DNA from: Leptolyngbya ohadii IS1
GTDB lineage: Bacteria > Cyanobacteriota > Cyanobacteriia > Elainellales > Elainellaceae
Assembly (NCBI RefSeq): GCF_002215035.1
Contig: NZ_NKFP01000001.1
Coordinates: 865,501-929,500 of the forward strand
Length of the DNA stretch: 64,000 bases
Reading direction: 5' to 3'
Positions 53,819 to 62,927 of the stretch are shown one piece after another. Below the pieces are notes generated by a model that was not told where the DNA came from, ran no database searches, and worked only from the letters and a program-made list of their open reading frames with translations. The first letter of the stretch is position 1. The number at the start of each line of letters is the position of its first letter. Both the position numbers and the translations under genes were made by a program.

Positions 53819-56800
53819 TTAGGCAAAGTAAGTTTCTACGTTAAGGGTTCCAGTCGCGATCGAAGAGATGCCCGTAACATCAATCACCAAATCACGGTGA
53901 GGTGAAAAATTGACACCTGCGCTATTTCGAGAACGAACACTATCGTTGATAGCTAGAAAAGTGCGCCTTTTCCAAGTTAGGAACACTGCCTCGTTTGCTT
54001 CAAGCTTTTGCTTGCCCCGTTGCCGTTGATTCTTGTCCTGGAAAGCCGATTGAATGGCGTTCTCTAATCGACGACCTCGCTGATGCCCAGCATTAAACAA
54101 GCCGCGAGGTTGCTCGACCGAAGATGGGTTTGCGTCGAAATTAAGCACAATCCTATCGCCCTCGGTCGGATTCAAGTCAATGAGGCGTTCGAGGTTAGGC
54201 AAGATAGAATTGCGCTGCTGCTTTGCCAGACTTCCCACGTTGTAGACGAAGCGATCAGCACCAGCCCCCCCGCTCAAAATATCTCTACCTGTACCCCCGA
54301 CCAAGTGATCGTCACCGCCGTTACCGAGCAGCATATCGTTACCCGCTTGACCCAGCAAAATATCTGCTGCCTCACTGCCTTCCAACCGATCAGATTGCGG
54401 GGTACCGACAAAGGTTTGCGGCAGGGGCTGCACGGGAGAGCGGTCGGCTTGAGCCTGATCACGACGATTGAAATCGGTGCCAGGAATGCCACCAGAACTG
54501 CCGCCAGGATTACTACCACCGCTGCCAGGATTGCTACCGGTCCCGTTATTGCCAGAAGCTTCAGACCCGCTTGTACTGCCATTGCGATCGGAGTGATTGT
54601 CAGTAATGACAAGCTCAAACTCATCGCTAACCAATTCGCTCGCCTGATCTATAGCAATGATTCTGAGATTGAGTCGCCCTGCACTTCCCTGAGGAGGGGT
54701 TCCACTCAAAGTACGTGTGGCTGCGTCAAAGCGAAGCCACGCAGGAAGCGGACTTCCATTTGCAAGCGTAGCACTCAGGGTCAGTGCATCGATCGCGTCT
54801 GTGTCGTTAAAAGTATCGCTTGGCAGGGTAAGGCTAAACAATGTTTCCACTGCGGCAACCTGATCTGGAATTGCCTTTGTTAGGACAGGAGCATCGTTGG
54901 TATTGGTAACGGTTAAGTTGAAAGTGTTGCTGACCGCATCACCCGCTCGATCGGTGGCGGTTATCCTGACACTGATTGTCCCCACGTTCTCATTCGATGC
55001 CGTACCGCTCAGGGTTCGAGTTACAGCATCAAATCGCAGCCAGTCTGGAAGAACTCGCCCATCTGCCAGCGTTGCGGTATAGGTAAGACGATCTCCCGGA
55101 TCGGGGTCTGCGAAGCTGTTGGTTGAAATAGTGAAGCGAAATGCGGCATCTTCTGCTGCTATTTGGTTTGCAATCGGAGCCACGATAGTTGGAGCAGCAT
55201 TCAGTGAGTCGATCGTCCTGGACAGGTCCAACGTCCAAAGCTCTGCACCATCAGTTCGACTACCCGCTGAGAGATAAAGCCTGCCGTTTTCAAAGCCGAG
55301 GACGAAAAGATCAGAATTATCCGCACCTGGATTAAAGTCAATCACCCGTTCTGGCTGGTTCGTACTCGGATTAATGCGCCACAGCGATCGTCCATTCGCA
55401 CGAGTGTAGGCACTAAAGTAGAGTGTGCCGTTGACATTCGTCAGACTGTGAGGAGAAGAACCGTCTACTCCTAGTTCGATTTCGAGTCGGACTAAATCAC
55501 CCGTGGTTGGGTCAACCCGCCACAGTTCATTGCCATTTGCACGATTGAAGGCACTGAAGTAGAGCGTACCGTTAACGTTAGTGAAATTGGAGAACGAAGG
55601 TGTTCCTCCGAATGCTTCTATTTCAAGCCGTTCCAGGTTGCCTGTCGTTGGATGAACTCGCCACAGTTCATTACCGTTAACAACAAAGTAGAGCGTGCCG
55701 TTAACGTTAGTGAGATTGTAGCCATCAGTCGCCCCTATCAATGATGGATTTCCAGTCGTCGGGTCAAGCTTCCACAGTTCTCCTCGATTGGCAATGAGGT
55801 ACAGAGTGCCATTGACATTCGTTATTTCTTGTGGAGAAGAAAGGACGGCTCCTGAAGCAGTTTCGATTCGTGCCGCGTTTCCGGTCGTCAAGTCAAACTT
55901 CCACAGCTCTCTGCCTCCTGCGTTGTTAGAAACACTAAGGTAGTCGGTGCCGTTGACGTTGATAAGGGTGTGAAAACTGGAACCGTCTCCTCTTGGATCG
56001 ATACGGGTAAGTCGTACCGGGGTGTCTGTGGTTGGGTCAAGCTTCCACAATTCTAGTTCGCTGGCTTTGTTGTAGGCAGCAAAGTACAAGGTGCCGTTAA
56101 TGTTGCCAATAAGACCGTTAATGTTGCCGAAAGAGCTAGGAGAGGAACTGTCCGTCCCTGGTTCAATTTCGATTAATACCGGATTGCCTGTTGCAGGATT
56201 AATTTTCCACAGTTCTTCTCTGTTCGCTCGGCTGCGGGCAATAAAATAGAGCGTGCCGTTGACGTTGACGAAGCTGTGGGGAGAAGACCCCGTTGCACCG
56301 GGTTCAATGTCAAGCAGCTCCACGTTACCGGTCGTCGCGTTAATCCGCCACAGTTCCTGTCCTGTAACACTGCTATTCGCCCGGAAGTACAGTGTGCCAT
56401 TGACGTTGATGGAATTTTCAGGCAGGAAGAAATCGACTTCCCAACCAAGGTTCACTCTAGGACGAGAGATGCCAACTCCCGGATGCACTTCAACCCGGAT
56501 GGGATTGCCGGTAGCAGGATCAACCCGCCACAGTTCCCGTCTGTTAGCACCACTAGAGGGGTCGAGGCGGTTGGCACTGAAGTAGAGCGTGCCGTTGATG
56601 TTGACGAAGTTTGCCGGGAAAGAACCTGCTGGACCTGGTTCAATATCGGTAATACGAATGGGATTGCCAGTCGTCGGATCAATTCGCCACAGCTCTCGTC
56701 CAGTAGCAGCATCCGTTGCTGCAAAGTATAGCGTCCCGTTAATGTTGATCAGATTGGCAGGAGAGGAGCCTACACCGTGAGTATTGATGTCGATCAGCGA

Positions 56801-58663
56801 TTGATTGCCCGTGGTTAAATCAAGCCGCCACAGCTCCTGCCCAATATCGCGATTTGTCGCTACCGTGTAGAGTGTCCCGTTGACGGTGGTGAGAGGCTGA
56901 GGCAAGAAAATGTTTGCCCCCAGCTCAACATTCACTCGCATAGGATTGCCGGTCGCTGGATCAATCCGCCACAGTTCATTTCCGTTGGCACTGATGACGT
57001 TGAAGTACAGCGTGCCGTTCACGTTGGTCATCCTGGGGGATGAAGAAATGAATGACCCTGGTGCAAGTTCGACTCGCGCAGGATTACCTGTGACCGGATC
57101 GATTTTCCAGAGTCCTTGTCCAGAGGCACTCGATATCGAGAAAAAGTAGAGCGTGCCGTTGACATTGGTGAGATGTTCAAGCGAGGAGCTAGATACCCTT
57201 GGCTCAAAATCCACCTGCACCGGATCGCCTGTCGTCGGATCAACCTTCCACAGCTCGTTGCCGCCAATGCCTTGTCTGGCTACAAAGTACAGCGTGCCAT
57301 TCACGTTAGTGAGATTGCGAACCCCGGCAATGCTTCCTCCCGATGCAGATTCGACTCGGACTGGGCTGCCTGTTACAGGGTCAACCTTCCACAAGTGCCG
57401 TTCGCTGCGGCGATCGACTGCGATGAAATAAAGTGTTCCGTTGACATTGGTGAGATTAAAGAGATCGGAACTGGCTGCACCTGGCTCAATTTCTGTAAGC
57501 CGCACGGGAGTTCCTGAGCTTGGATCAAGCTTCCACAGTTCTCGTCCACTCGCACTGTTCGTCGCGACAAAGTACAGGGTGCCATTGACGTTAGTGAGAT
57601 CAGAGGGGGAAGAATTACCTGCACCCGGTTCAATGTCTGTGAGTCGCTCTGAAGCTCCTGTAGTCGGATCAAGCTTCCACAGTTCTCGTCCGGTAGCACT
57701 GTTTGTTGCGACAAGGTACAGGGTGCCGTTGACATTGGTGAGATTGGTGGGAGAAGAACTGCCTGTCCCCGGTTCAATATCGGTAAGACGCACCGGAGCA
57801 TCGATCGCAGGATCAATCTTCCAAATCTCCCGTCCATTCGTGCTGTTGGTTGCAGCAAAGTACACCGTGCTATTAATACGAGCGAAATGAGTCGGAGAAA
57901 AACTATAGACTCCCGGTTCAAGTTCAATGCGGACCAAACGATCTGTAGTCGGATCAAGCTTCCACAGTTCCCGTTCCCAGGAAAATTCATCCCCGTCTGG
58001 ACTGGCGGTGAAGTAGAGCGTGCCATCCACGTTGATTAAGTGACGAGGGAAAGCGCTTTGGGTTGACGGGTTCAGGTTGTACTGCACTGGGTTAGAACTC
58101 AAAATCCCCGCATACGCCTCGATCGCGATTGGCTGTGATGCCAAGGAACCAGTAACAGTGCCAATGACCGTATCCAGAGTCCAGGTTCCCCCTAAACTGG
58201 AGTTGCCAATTTTTGTCGAAGCCGCAGCAATACTCGCTCCGGTCAACTTACTCAACTGCTGCACAAACTGTTGTCCGCGATCCCCCTGCGCCACTTCGCA
58301 GCCATACAGGAGAATCTCGGCGGATTGACTCAGGGCACTGCGCCAGGTTTGCAGTTGAACCGCATGAGCAGGCAAAGTTTCCAAAGACAGCACGCTCTTG
58401 CCCAGGAGCAGTTCCCCCGCGCTCCCATGCGATAGAAGATGCAGTTGGGCAATGCCGCTCTGTTGGCGCAGCATCTCAGTGATTTGAGCAACGCCGCACT
58501 GGTTCGCATTGACTAAATACACTTCATAGCTTGGCGTGACACCCGCAAAGAGGCTTTGATAGTCTGCAAGAGCGGTGTCGATGATGACGATCGATCGCCC
58601 CGTTTCTAAACTTGGACGCGAGGAAGGCGATTGCTCTGGACGAACGAGCGGTTGCACTATCAT
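53819..58663 (-). CDS. DUF4347 / ELW-repeat / RTX protein, mirror copy
   Basis: Identical 1614-residue mirror copy of the gene at 43382-48226. Its internal repeats are also identical between arms. Repeats of this kind normally drift by recombination, so the absence of any difference argues that the two copies are the same DNA or were made very recently. Confidence 0.9.
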   Translation of the reverse strand: MIVQPLVRPEQSPSSRPSLETGRSIVIIDTALADYQSLFAGVTPSYEVYLVNANQCGVAQITEMLRQQSGIAQLHLLSHGSAGELLLGKSVLSLETLPAHAVQLQTWRSALSQSAEILLYGCEVAQGDRGQQFVQQLSKLTGASIAAASTKIGNSSLGGTWTLDTVIGTVTGSLASQPIAIEAYAGILSSNPVQYNLNPSTQSAFPRHLINVDGTLYFTASPDGDEFSWERELWKLDPTTDRLVRIELEPGVYSFSPTHFARINSTVYFAATNSTNGREIWKIDPAIDAPVRLTDIEPGTGSSSPTNLTNVNGTLYLVATNSATGRELWKLDPTTGASERLTDIEPGAGNSSPSDLTNVNGTLYFVATNSASGRELWKLDPSSGTPVRLTEIEPGAASSDLFNLTNVNGTLYFIAVDRRSERHLWKVDPVTGSPVRVESASGGSIAGVRNLTNVNGTLYFVARQGIGGNELWKVDPTTGDPVQVDFEPRVSSSSLEHLTNVNGTLYFFSISSASGQGLWKIDPVTGNPARVELAPGSFISSSPRMTNVNGTLYFNVISANGNELWRIDPATGNPMRVNVELGANIFLPQPLTTVNGTLYTVATNRDIGQELWRLDLTTGNQSLIDINTHGVGSSPANLININGTLYFAATDAATGRELWRIDPTTGNPIRITDIEPGPAGSFPANFVNINGTLYFSANRLDPSSGANRRELWRVDPATGNPIRVEVHPGVGISRPRVNLGWEVDFFLPENSINVNGTLYFRANSSVTGQELWRINATTGNVELLDIEPGATGSSPHSFVNVNGTLYFIARSRANREELWKINPATGNPVLIEIEPGTDSSSPSSFGNINGLIGNINGTLYFAAYNKASELELWKLDPTTDTPVRLTRIDPRGDGSSFHTLINVNGTDYLSVSNNAGGRELWKFDLTTGNAARIETASGAVLSSPQEITNVNGTLYLIANRGELWKLDPTTGNPSLIGATDGYNLTNVNGTLYFVVNGNELWRVHPTTGNLERLEIEAFGGTPSFSNFTNVNGTLYFSAFNRANGNELWRVDPTTGDLVRLEIELGVDGSSPHSLTNVNGTLYFSAYTRANGRSLWRINPSTNQPERVIDFNPGADNSDLFVLGFENGRLYLSAGSRTDGAELWTLDLSRTIDSLNAAPTIVAPIANQIAAEDAAFRFTISTNSFADPDPGDRLTYTATLADGRVLPDWLRFDAVTRTLSGTASNENVGTISVRITATDRAGDAVSNTFNLTVTNTNDAPVLTKAIPDQVAAVETLFSLTLPSDTFNDTDAIDALTLSATLANGSPLPAWLRFDAATRTLSGTPPQGSAGRLNLRIIAIDQASELVSDEFELVITDNHSDRNGSTSGSEASGNNGTGSNPGSGGSNPGGSSGGIPGTDFNRRDQAQADRSPVQPLPQTFVGTPQSDRLEGSEAADILLGQAGNDMLLGNGGDDHLVGGTGRDILSGGAGADRFVYNVGSLAKQQRNSILPNLERLIDLNPTEGDRIVLNFDANPSSVEQPRGLFNAGHQRGRRLENAIQSAFQDKNQRQRGKQKLEANEAVFLTWKRRTFLAINDSVRSRNSAGVNFSPHRDLVIDVTGISSIATGTLNVETYFA

Positions 58664-59150
58664 TGCCTGACTGAGTGAAGAAATGAACGACAGTCGCTAA
58701 AACGGTAGATTAGCGGCAGTGGAATCAATCGATGCAATCAAAGGGCTTCTAATAACAGCCAGATAATAACTTCGATTGGCATTTTCCTTCCTTAAATTAT
58801 GATTCCCCAACAACCTTCCTGATTTCCAGGACTTGTGAAATATTACTGAATATTTAAATAACAATAATTAGACCGTAATTCCACTTAAGAGAGAAATTAC
58901 CTAAAAGCAAACACCGTTCGATTAGGAAGCAACTCGACTGGTGGAGTGTAATCAGATCAAGGTGCAGCTTCACCGATCGCACATGAGCGCCTATTGACCA
59001 CCTGGCACAGATTCTAAGAACAAATCATTCTGCCACTGCTCCGGCTTCGTAGAGCTTGAAATTGAAGATAGGCAACTTTAACAGTTTCTTCCTCCACCCC
59101 CTGCCCCAATCGGCTCTACAGTAGCTTCACTCTCTTCACGTTGGTAAATT
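58664..59150. promoter_or_regulatory. Divergent promoter region, mirror copy
   Basis: Mirror of 42895-43381; no gene seen. Confidence 0.4.
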
Positions 59151-59516
59151 ATGAAGCTAGACGTTCAGCCACCAATTACCACGATCGACTCCTCCGCCTC
59201 TGACTTTCTCGATCCACTCGAAATCATCAATGCGATGCTCGACCTCCGCGCTCAACTAACGGAACTCCAACAGCAAGTCGATGCGCTCCAACCTACCTTC
59301 TACGCCGCCTGTGCTGCACTCCAGCTAGAAAAGATTGCAACCGATCGTGCCACCATTTCTCGCAGACTCACCCCCGGCAAGTGGGACTACTCCGACGAGA
59401 TTATCGAGCAGGACGATCTGCTCAAGCAGCTCAAATCCCAGTTTCAGCAAGCCCATGAGCCGATTGGCGGCAGGGAAGTTTACTGGATGATCAAATTCCT
59501 ACTGGCGACCGTCTAG
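59151..59516 (+). CDS. Small coiled-coil hypothetical protein, mirror copy
   Basis: Identical to the 121-residue protein at 42529-42894, convergent with the mirror tniQ. Confidence 0.6.
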   Translation: MKLDVQPPITTIDSSASDFLDPLEIINAMLDLRAQLTELQQQVDALQPTFYAACAALQLEKIATDRATISRRLTPGKWDYSDEIIEQDDLLKQLKSQFQQAHEPIGGREVYWMIKFLLATV

Positions 59517-60047
59517 CTCGTCAGGCGAGGCGGTTGATGGAGTCGATTGTCCACGCTTGCGAATCGGTTCCTGATACGACTGCATTTGTCCAAATGCCAG
59601 CCCACACCCTTCACAGTGTTCGTCTTCCCACAGGGCAGGGGTGCGATACCCATGCTTGCAAACCGGACAAACTGACAAGAGACGCAGGGCATGACGGTCG
59701 CACCCCGTTCTCCCCGATCGCTGCCACACCGCTAAATGTACCGAAGTTTTTGCATAGCAAGCTGAACACAGGCGGGTTTGTAGGTGCAGGCGAGCAGGCG
59801 GCAGCATCTTTGCCAGTTGTTTGGGGTCAACCTCTACTAATTTTGACAGGGCGATCAGTTGCAACTCGGTCGGGTTTCGTCGCTTCGACGGCAGCTCCCA
59901 GTCTTCAACCCACTTCACACGCACGCCCAAATGATCCGCGATCGCGCGATGGCTCAAATGATTCGCACGGCGAAACCGCCCCAGGAAGTGTCCCAAGCTT
60001 TCTCCCGGCGCAGGTACAACTCGAAATACCCAGCTCTCGTCAGGCAT
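59499..60047 (-). CDS. tniQ: TniQ-family protein, mirror copy
   Basis: Identical to the tniQ gene at 41998-42546, including both zinc-finger-like clusters. Confidence 0.92.
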   Translation of the reverse strand: MPDESWVFRVVPAPGESLGHFLGRFRRANHLSHRAIADHLGVRVKWVEDWELPSKRRNPTELQLIALSKLVEVDPKQLAKMLPPARLHLQTRLCSACYAKTSVHLAVWQRSGRTGCDRHALRLLSVCPVCKHGYRTPALWEDEHCEGCGLAFGQMQSYQEPIRKRGQSTPSTASPDELDGRQ

Positions 60048-60051
60048 TGGG

Positions 60052-60879
60052 TCACTTGTACTCCAGCGCAACTTGATTCAGCAAGGATGCTTCAATTCGA
60101 GATTGCCCGCTCTCTAAAGCACGTCGAGCCGCGTTTCGTAATATCTCATCGAGGGTGCCCAGGTATCCGCGTGTGGTCGCTGCCAGAATCTTCTGCATCG
60201 TTGCACTGGTCAGATCGGAGGGCTGGGGCAGTCGCAATACATATTCCTCCCAAATGGCTGTCGTATCCTCCAAAGCTTGGCTATCAAATCGATGAAAGCG
60301 GTGACACGCCATGAAGCGGTTATGCACCTGTTCATCCCGTCGGACTACGACATCGAGGCGATCCGTTCCCACCAGCACCACGGCAATCCCCAGCAAATCG
60401 AAGATGTCCCGAATCTCCGAAAAGGTTTTGGGGCGAAACCGATGCGCTTCGTCCAAAATGATCATCTCCACCTGACACGATCGCAATAAGCGATACACTC
60501 GCTCGCGTAAGTCAGAAATTGTGCCATTCGTAATGCGATATTTCAAATGCTCCAGCAGCCCCACGAACAATTCCCGCTGCCCCGTCTCCGTCGTCGCGTG
60601 CCAGTAGATCACAGGCACAATCGGCGCATCCCCACTCGCAGTTTGACTCGCATATTTCAGCCGATATGCATCACAGGCTATCGTCTTTCCCGTGCGGGAG
60701 TCCCCAATCACTCGACAAGCCTGCCGACACTGCCGCTTGTCATCTAACCAGGCGTGAAACTGCTGTACCGTCCCCAGTTCCACAAAGCATTGCCGTTGAA
60801 GTCGGGCGATCGACTCTTGCGCTCCTGGCTCAATCAATCGGGCAGGTAACGTAATCTGTTCTCGACCCTCTAATGTCAT
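60052..60879 (-). CDS. tnsC: TnsC-like AAA+ ATPase, mirror copy
   Basis: Identical to the tnsC gene at 41166-41993, with the same ATGA overlap with tnsB. Confidence 0.95.
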   Translation of the reverse strand: MTLEGREQITLPARLIEPGAQESIARLQRQCFVELGTVQQFHAWLDDKRQCRQACRVIGDSRTGKTIACDAYRLKYASQTASGDAPIVPVIYWHATTETGQRELFVGLLEHLKYRITNGTISDLRERVYRLLRSCQVEMIILDEAHRFRPKTFSEIRDIFDLLGIAVVLVGTDRLDVVVRRDEQVHNRFMACHRFHRFDSQALEDTTAIWEEYVLRLPQPSDLTSATMQKILAATTRGYLGTLDEILRNAARRALESGQSRIEASLLNQVALEYK

Positions 60880-62642
60880 AACAACCCTGCTCCTCGTTTC
60901 AGCTCTTCATAGTCCACCACCCGCACATACGGCACGGGCTTCTTCGGCTTCTCGACCTCAACTTCTGGCTCTGGCTGAACGATAGGTTCGGTTACGGTCG
61001 CATTCACCTGAACTGCCAACACATCAATTACCGCAACATCCGGGGTTACAGAAACGTTCTCCTGTTGTTTCTGCTGCTTCTGGAGCTTCCTGATGCGAGT
61101 CTCACGATCCCGCACTTCCTCTAGCATTGTTCGATTGCTAATCGCTCTGCCTGCTTCGCGTTTCCGCTCGCTAATTGCCTGTGCTTCTGCATACGACAAG
61201 GTTTCCGTCTCCCAGCCTTGAGCATGGGCACGAGTGAGAAACTCTTCTTTTGACCCCTTCCCCTGGTAGACCAAGACTGTTGTGATGTCGCGGGGGTCAT
61301 ATCGCAGAATCACGCTTTCTCCCGCATAAGCCGCTAAATGTTCACCCTGATACGTTAGATTCGCAAACTGAATATAGCCACTGCGATACACTTTGCGCTG
61401 GTCCCGTCGCATCAAGCACAAATCTAACTCTCGATCGACCAACAGGGGCAGTTGAGCAATCCGTCCCGCTTCCCATCGTCCTATCCGACTTTGATCCCCC
61501 ATTCGCGCATCGACTGCCGGGTTGTAGTGATCCACGATGTAGCGCACCAGCATTTGCTCTAGCTGCATCAAGGTGAGGCAAGCTTCCGATTCTGCCGCTG
61601 GCGATCGGGTCTCCACGTTACTGCTCACGTAGCCGGGAAGAGTAGAGAAAAACTGCGTGTTGAATGTCCCAAATGGTCGCTCCACAATCCCGCCATCTGA
61701 GGGCTTGCGCCGCAGACACAGCACAATTCCTAGTTCCGTTGCCACCTGCTCTAGATGCTGCGAGCGAAAGTCTTTGCCCCCATCGGTATACAAATACTGC
61801 GGTAGCCCATACGTCCCCCAGTTCCCTTGCAATTCATAGGCTGAACTGTATTGCTTGGGCATAATGGCATGACGTAAGGCTAAACACACCACAGCAGAAC
61901 TGGGTGCATCAAAGCCGAGATAAATGCCCATAATGCAGCGTGAGTAGGTATCCACCACAATCGTTAGCCACGGTCGCCCTAGCACTTCCCCAGACTGATC
62001 CACCACTAGCACATCTGCACGGGTGTGATCCACCTGCCACACTTGATTTGACCACTCGATCGCGATCGCTAATCCTTCCCGCGTGTGCAGCGTCAACCGA
62101 TCCTGTCGCCACCCTAACGATCGCTTTTGCTGAACCTTCTCAATATACGGACGCAAAATGCGATAAACGGTTGTGCGTCCAGGGTAGTCCTCCACCCCAA
62201 GCGTTTGGGCACGCGCCTGTACTTGAACGGCAACCTGGGCCGGACTCATTTGCCGACTCCCACGATTCCCATCCTTATATGTTTTCACAATAAAGTCCTG
62301 CCACTCCTGGCTCGCTTTGATGCTGCCCTGGTCTGATCGCGGTTGTCGTGACAACCCGGCAACGCCTAATTCCTGCCACGCTTTCACCAGTCGTCGCAGA
62401 CTTCGCACACTCATCCCTAAGCTGCGGGCAGCTTGTCGCTGCACTTGCGTATATGTTTTCGTCCCGCGTGCTGCCAATAGCTGCTGAATTATACGCATTC
62501 GCTGTTGCACATAATCCGGCAGTTCGCTGCTGCCATCGACGATCAACCACGAATCGTCTGTGTCAGGGGTGGGCAACCTCAGAGCAAGCTGCATTCCAGG
62601 AGCAGCAGGCGAGACTGAAATCAGTTCGGTTGCAGGGTCCAT
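60876..62642 (-). CDS. tnsB: TnsB-like DDE transposase, mirror copy
   Basis: Identical to the tnsB gene at 39403-41169. With the left copy, the two tnsB genes are in inverted orientation, each next to an identical transposon end, so the whole palindrome is bounded by two tnsB-proximal ends. Confidence 0.96.
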   Translation of the reverse strand: MDPATELISVSPAAPGMQLALRLPTPDTDDSWLIVDGSSELPDYVQQRMRIIQQLLAARGTKTYTQVQRQAARSLGMSVRSLRRLVKAWQELGVAGLSRQPRSDQGSIKASQEWQDFIVKTYKDGNRGSRQMSPAQVAVQVQARAQTLGVEDYPGRTTVYRILRPYIEKVQQKRSLGWRQDRLTLHTREGLAIAIEWSNQVWQVDHTRADVLVVDQSGEVLGRPWLTIVVDTYSRCIMGIYLGFDAPSSAVVCLALRHAIMPKQYSSAYELQGNWGTYGLPQYLYTDGGKDFRSQHLEQVATELGIVLCLRRKPSDGGIVERPFGTFNTQFFSTLPGYVSSNVETRSPAAESEACLTLMQLEQMLVRYIVDHYNPAVDARMGDQSRIGRWEAGRIAQLPLLVDRELDLCLMRRDQRKVYRSGYIQFANLTYQGEHLAAYAGESVILRYDPRDITTVLVYQGKGSKEEFLTRAHAQGWETETLSYAEAQAISERKREAGRAISNRTMLEEVRDRETRIRKLQKQQKQQENVSVTPDVAVIDVLAVQVNATVTEPIVQPEPEVEVEKPKKPVPYVRVVDYEELKRGAGLL

Positions 62643-62927
62643 CGCGCAACCTCCATCGAAAGAATACCTGATTATAAAAGGAGCGCGGTCAATTACCGTG
62701 GAACGTTTTCATTGGGTCCAGATTCTCAACCCCGCTCAACATCTCGATCTATTCCGTTACAGCCTAAGCAATTTTCCAAAGGCGCGGTCAATTACCGTGG
62801 AATTTAAACCCCCTGAATCTGCGGTCATTTAGCGCGGTACGACCCAAAAAAACCGTGTTACATTGCTCAAATCCGCCCCCAGTCAGCATTCTATGCTCGA
62901 TCGGTCGCGGTCAAAGAAACGCGGATC
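62643..62927 (-). promoter_or_regulatory. TnsB-binding repeats and tnsB promoter region, mirror copy
   Basis: Mirror of 39118-39402. CGCGGTCA cores at 62684-62691, 62783-62790 and 62906-62913, with TGCGGTCA at 62820-62827; ATTATA at 62671-62676 is the -10 element on this strand. Confidence 0.78.
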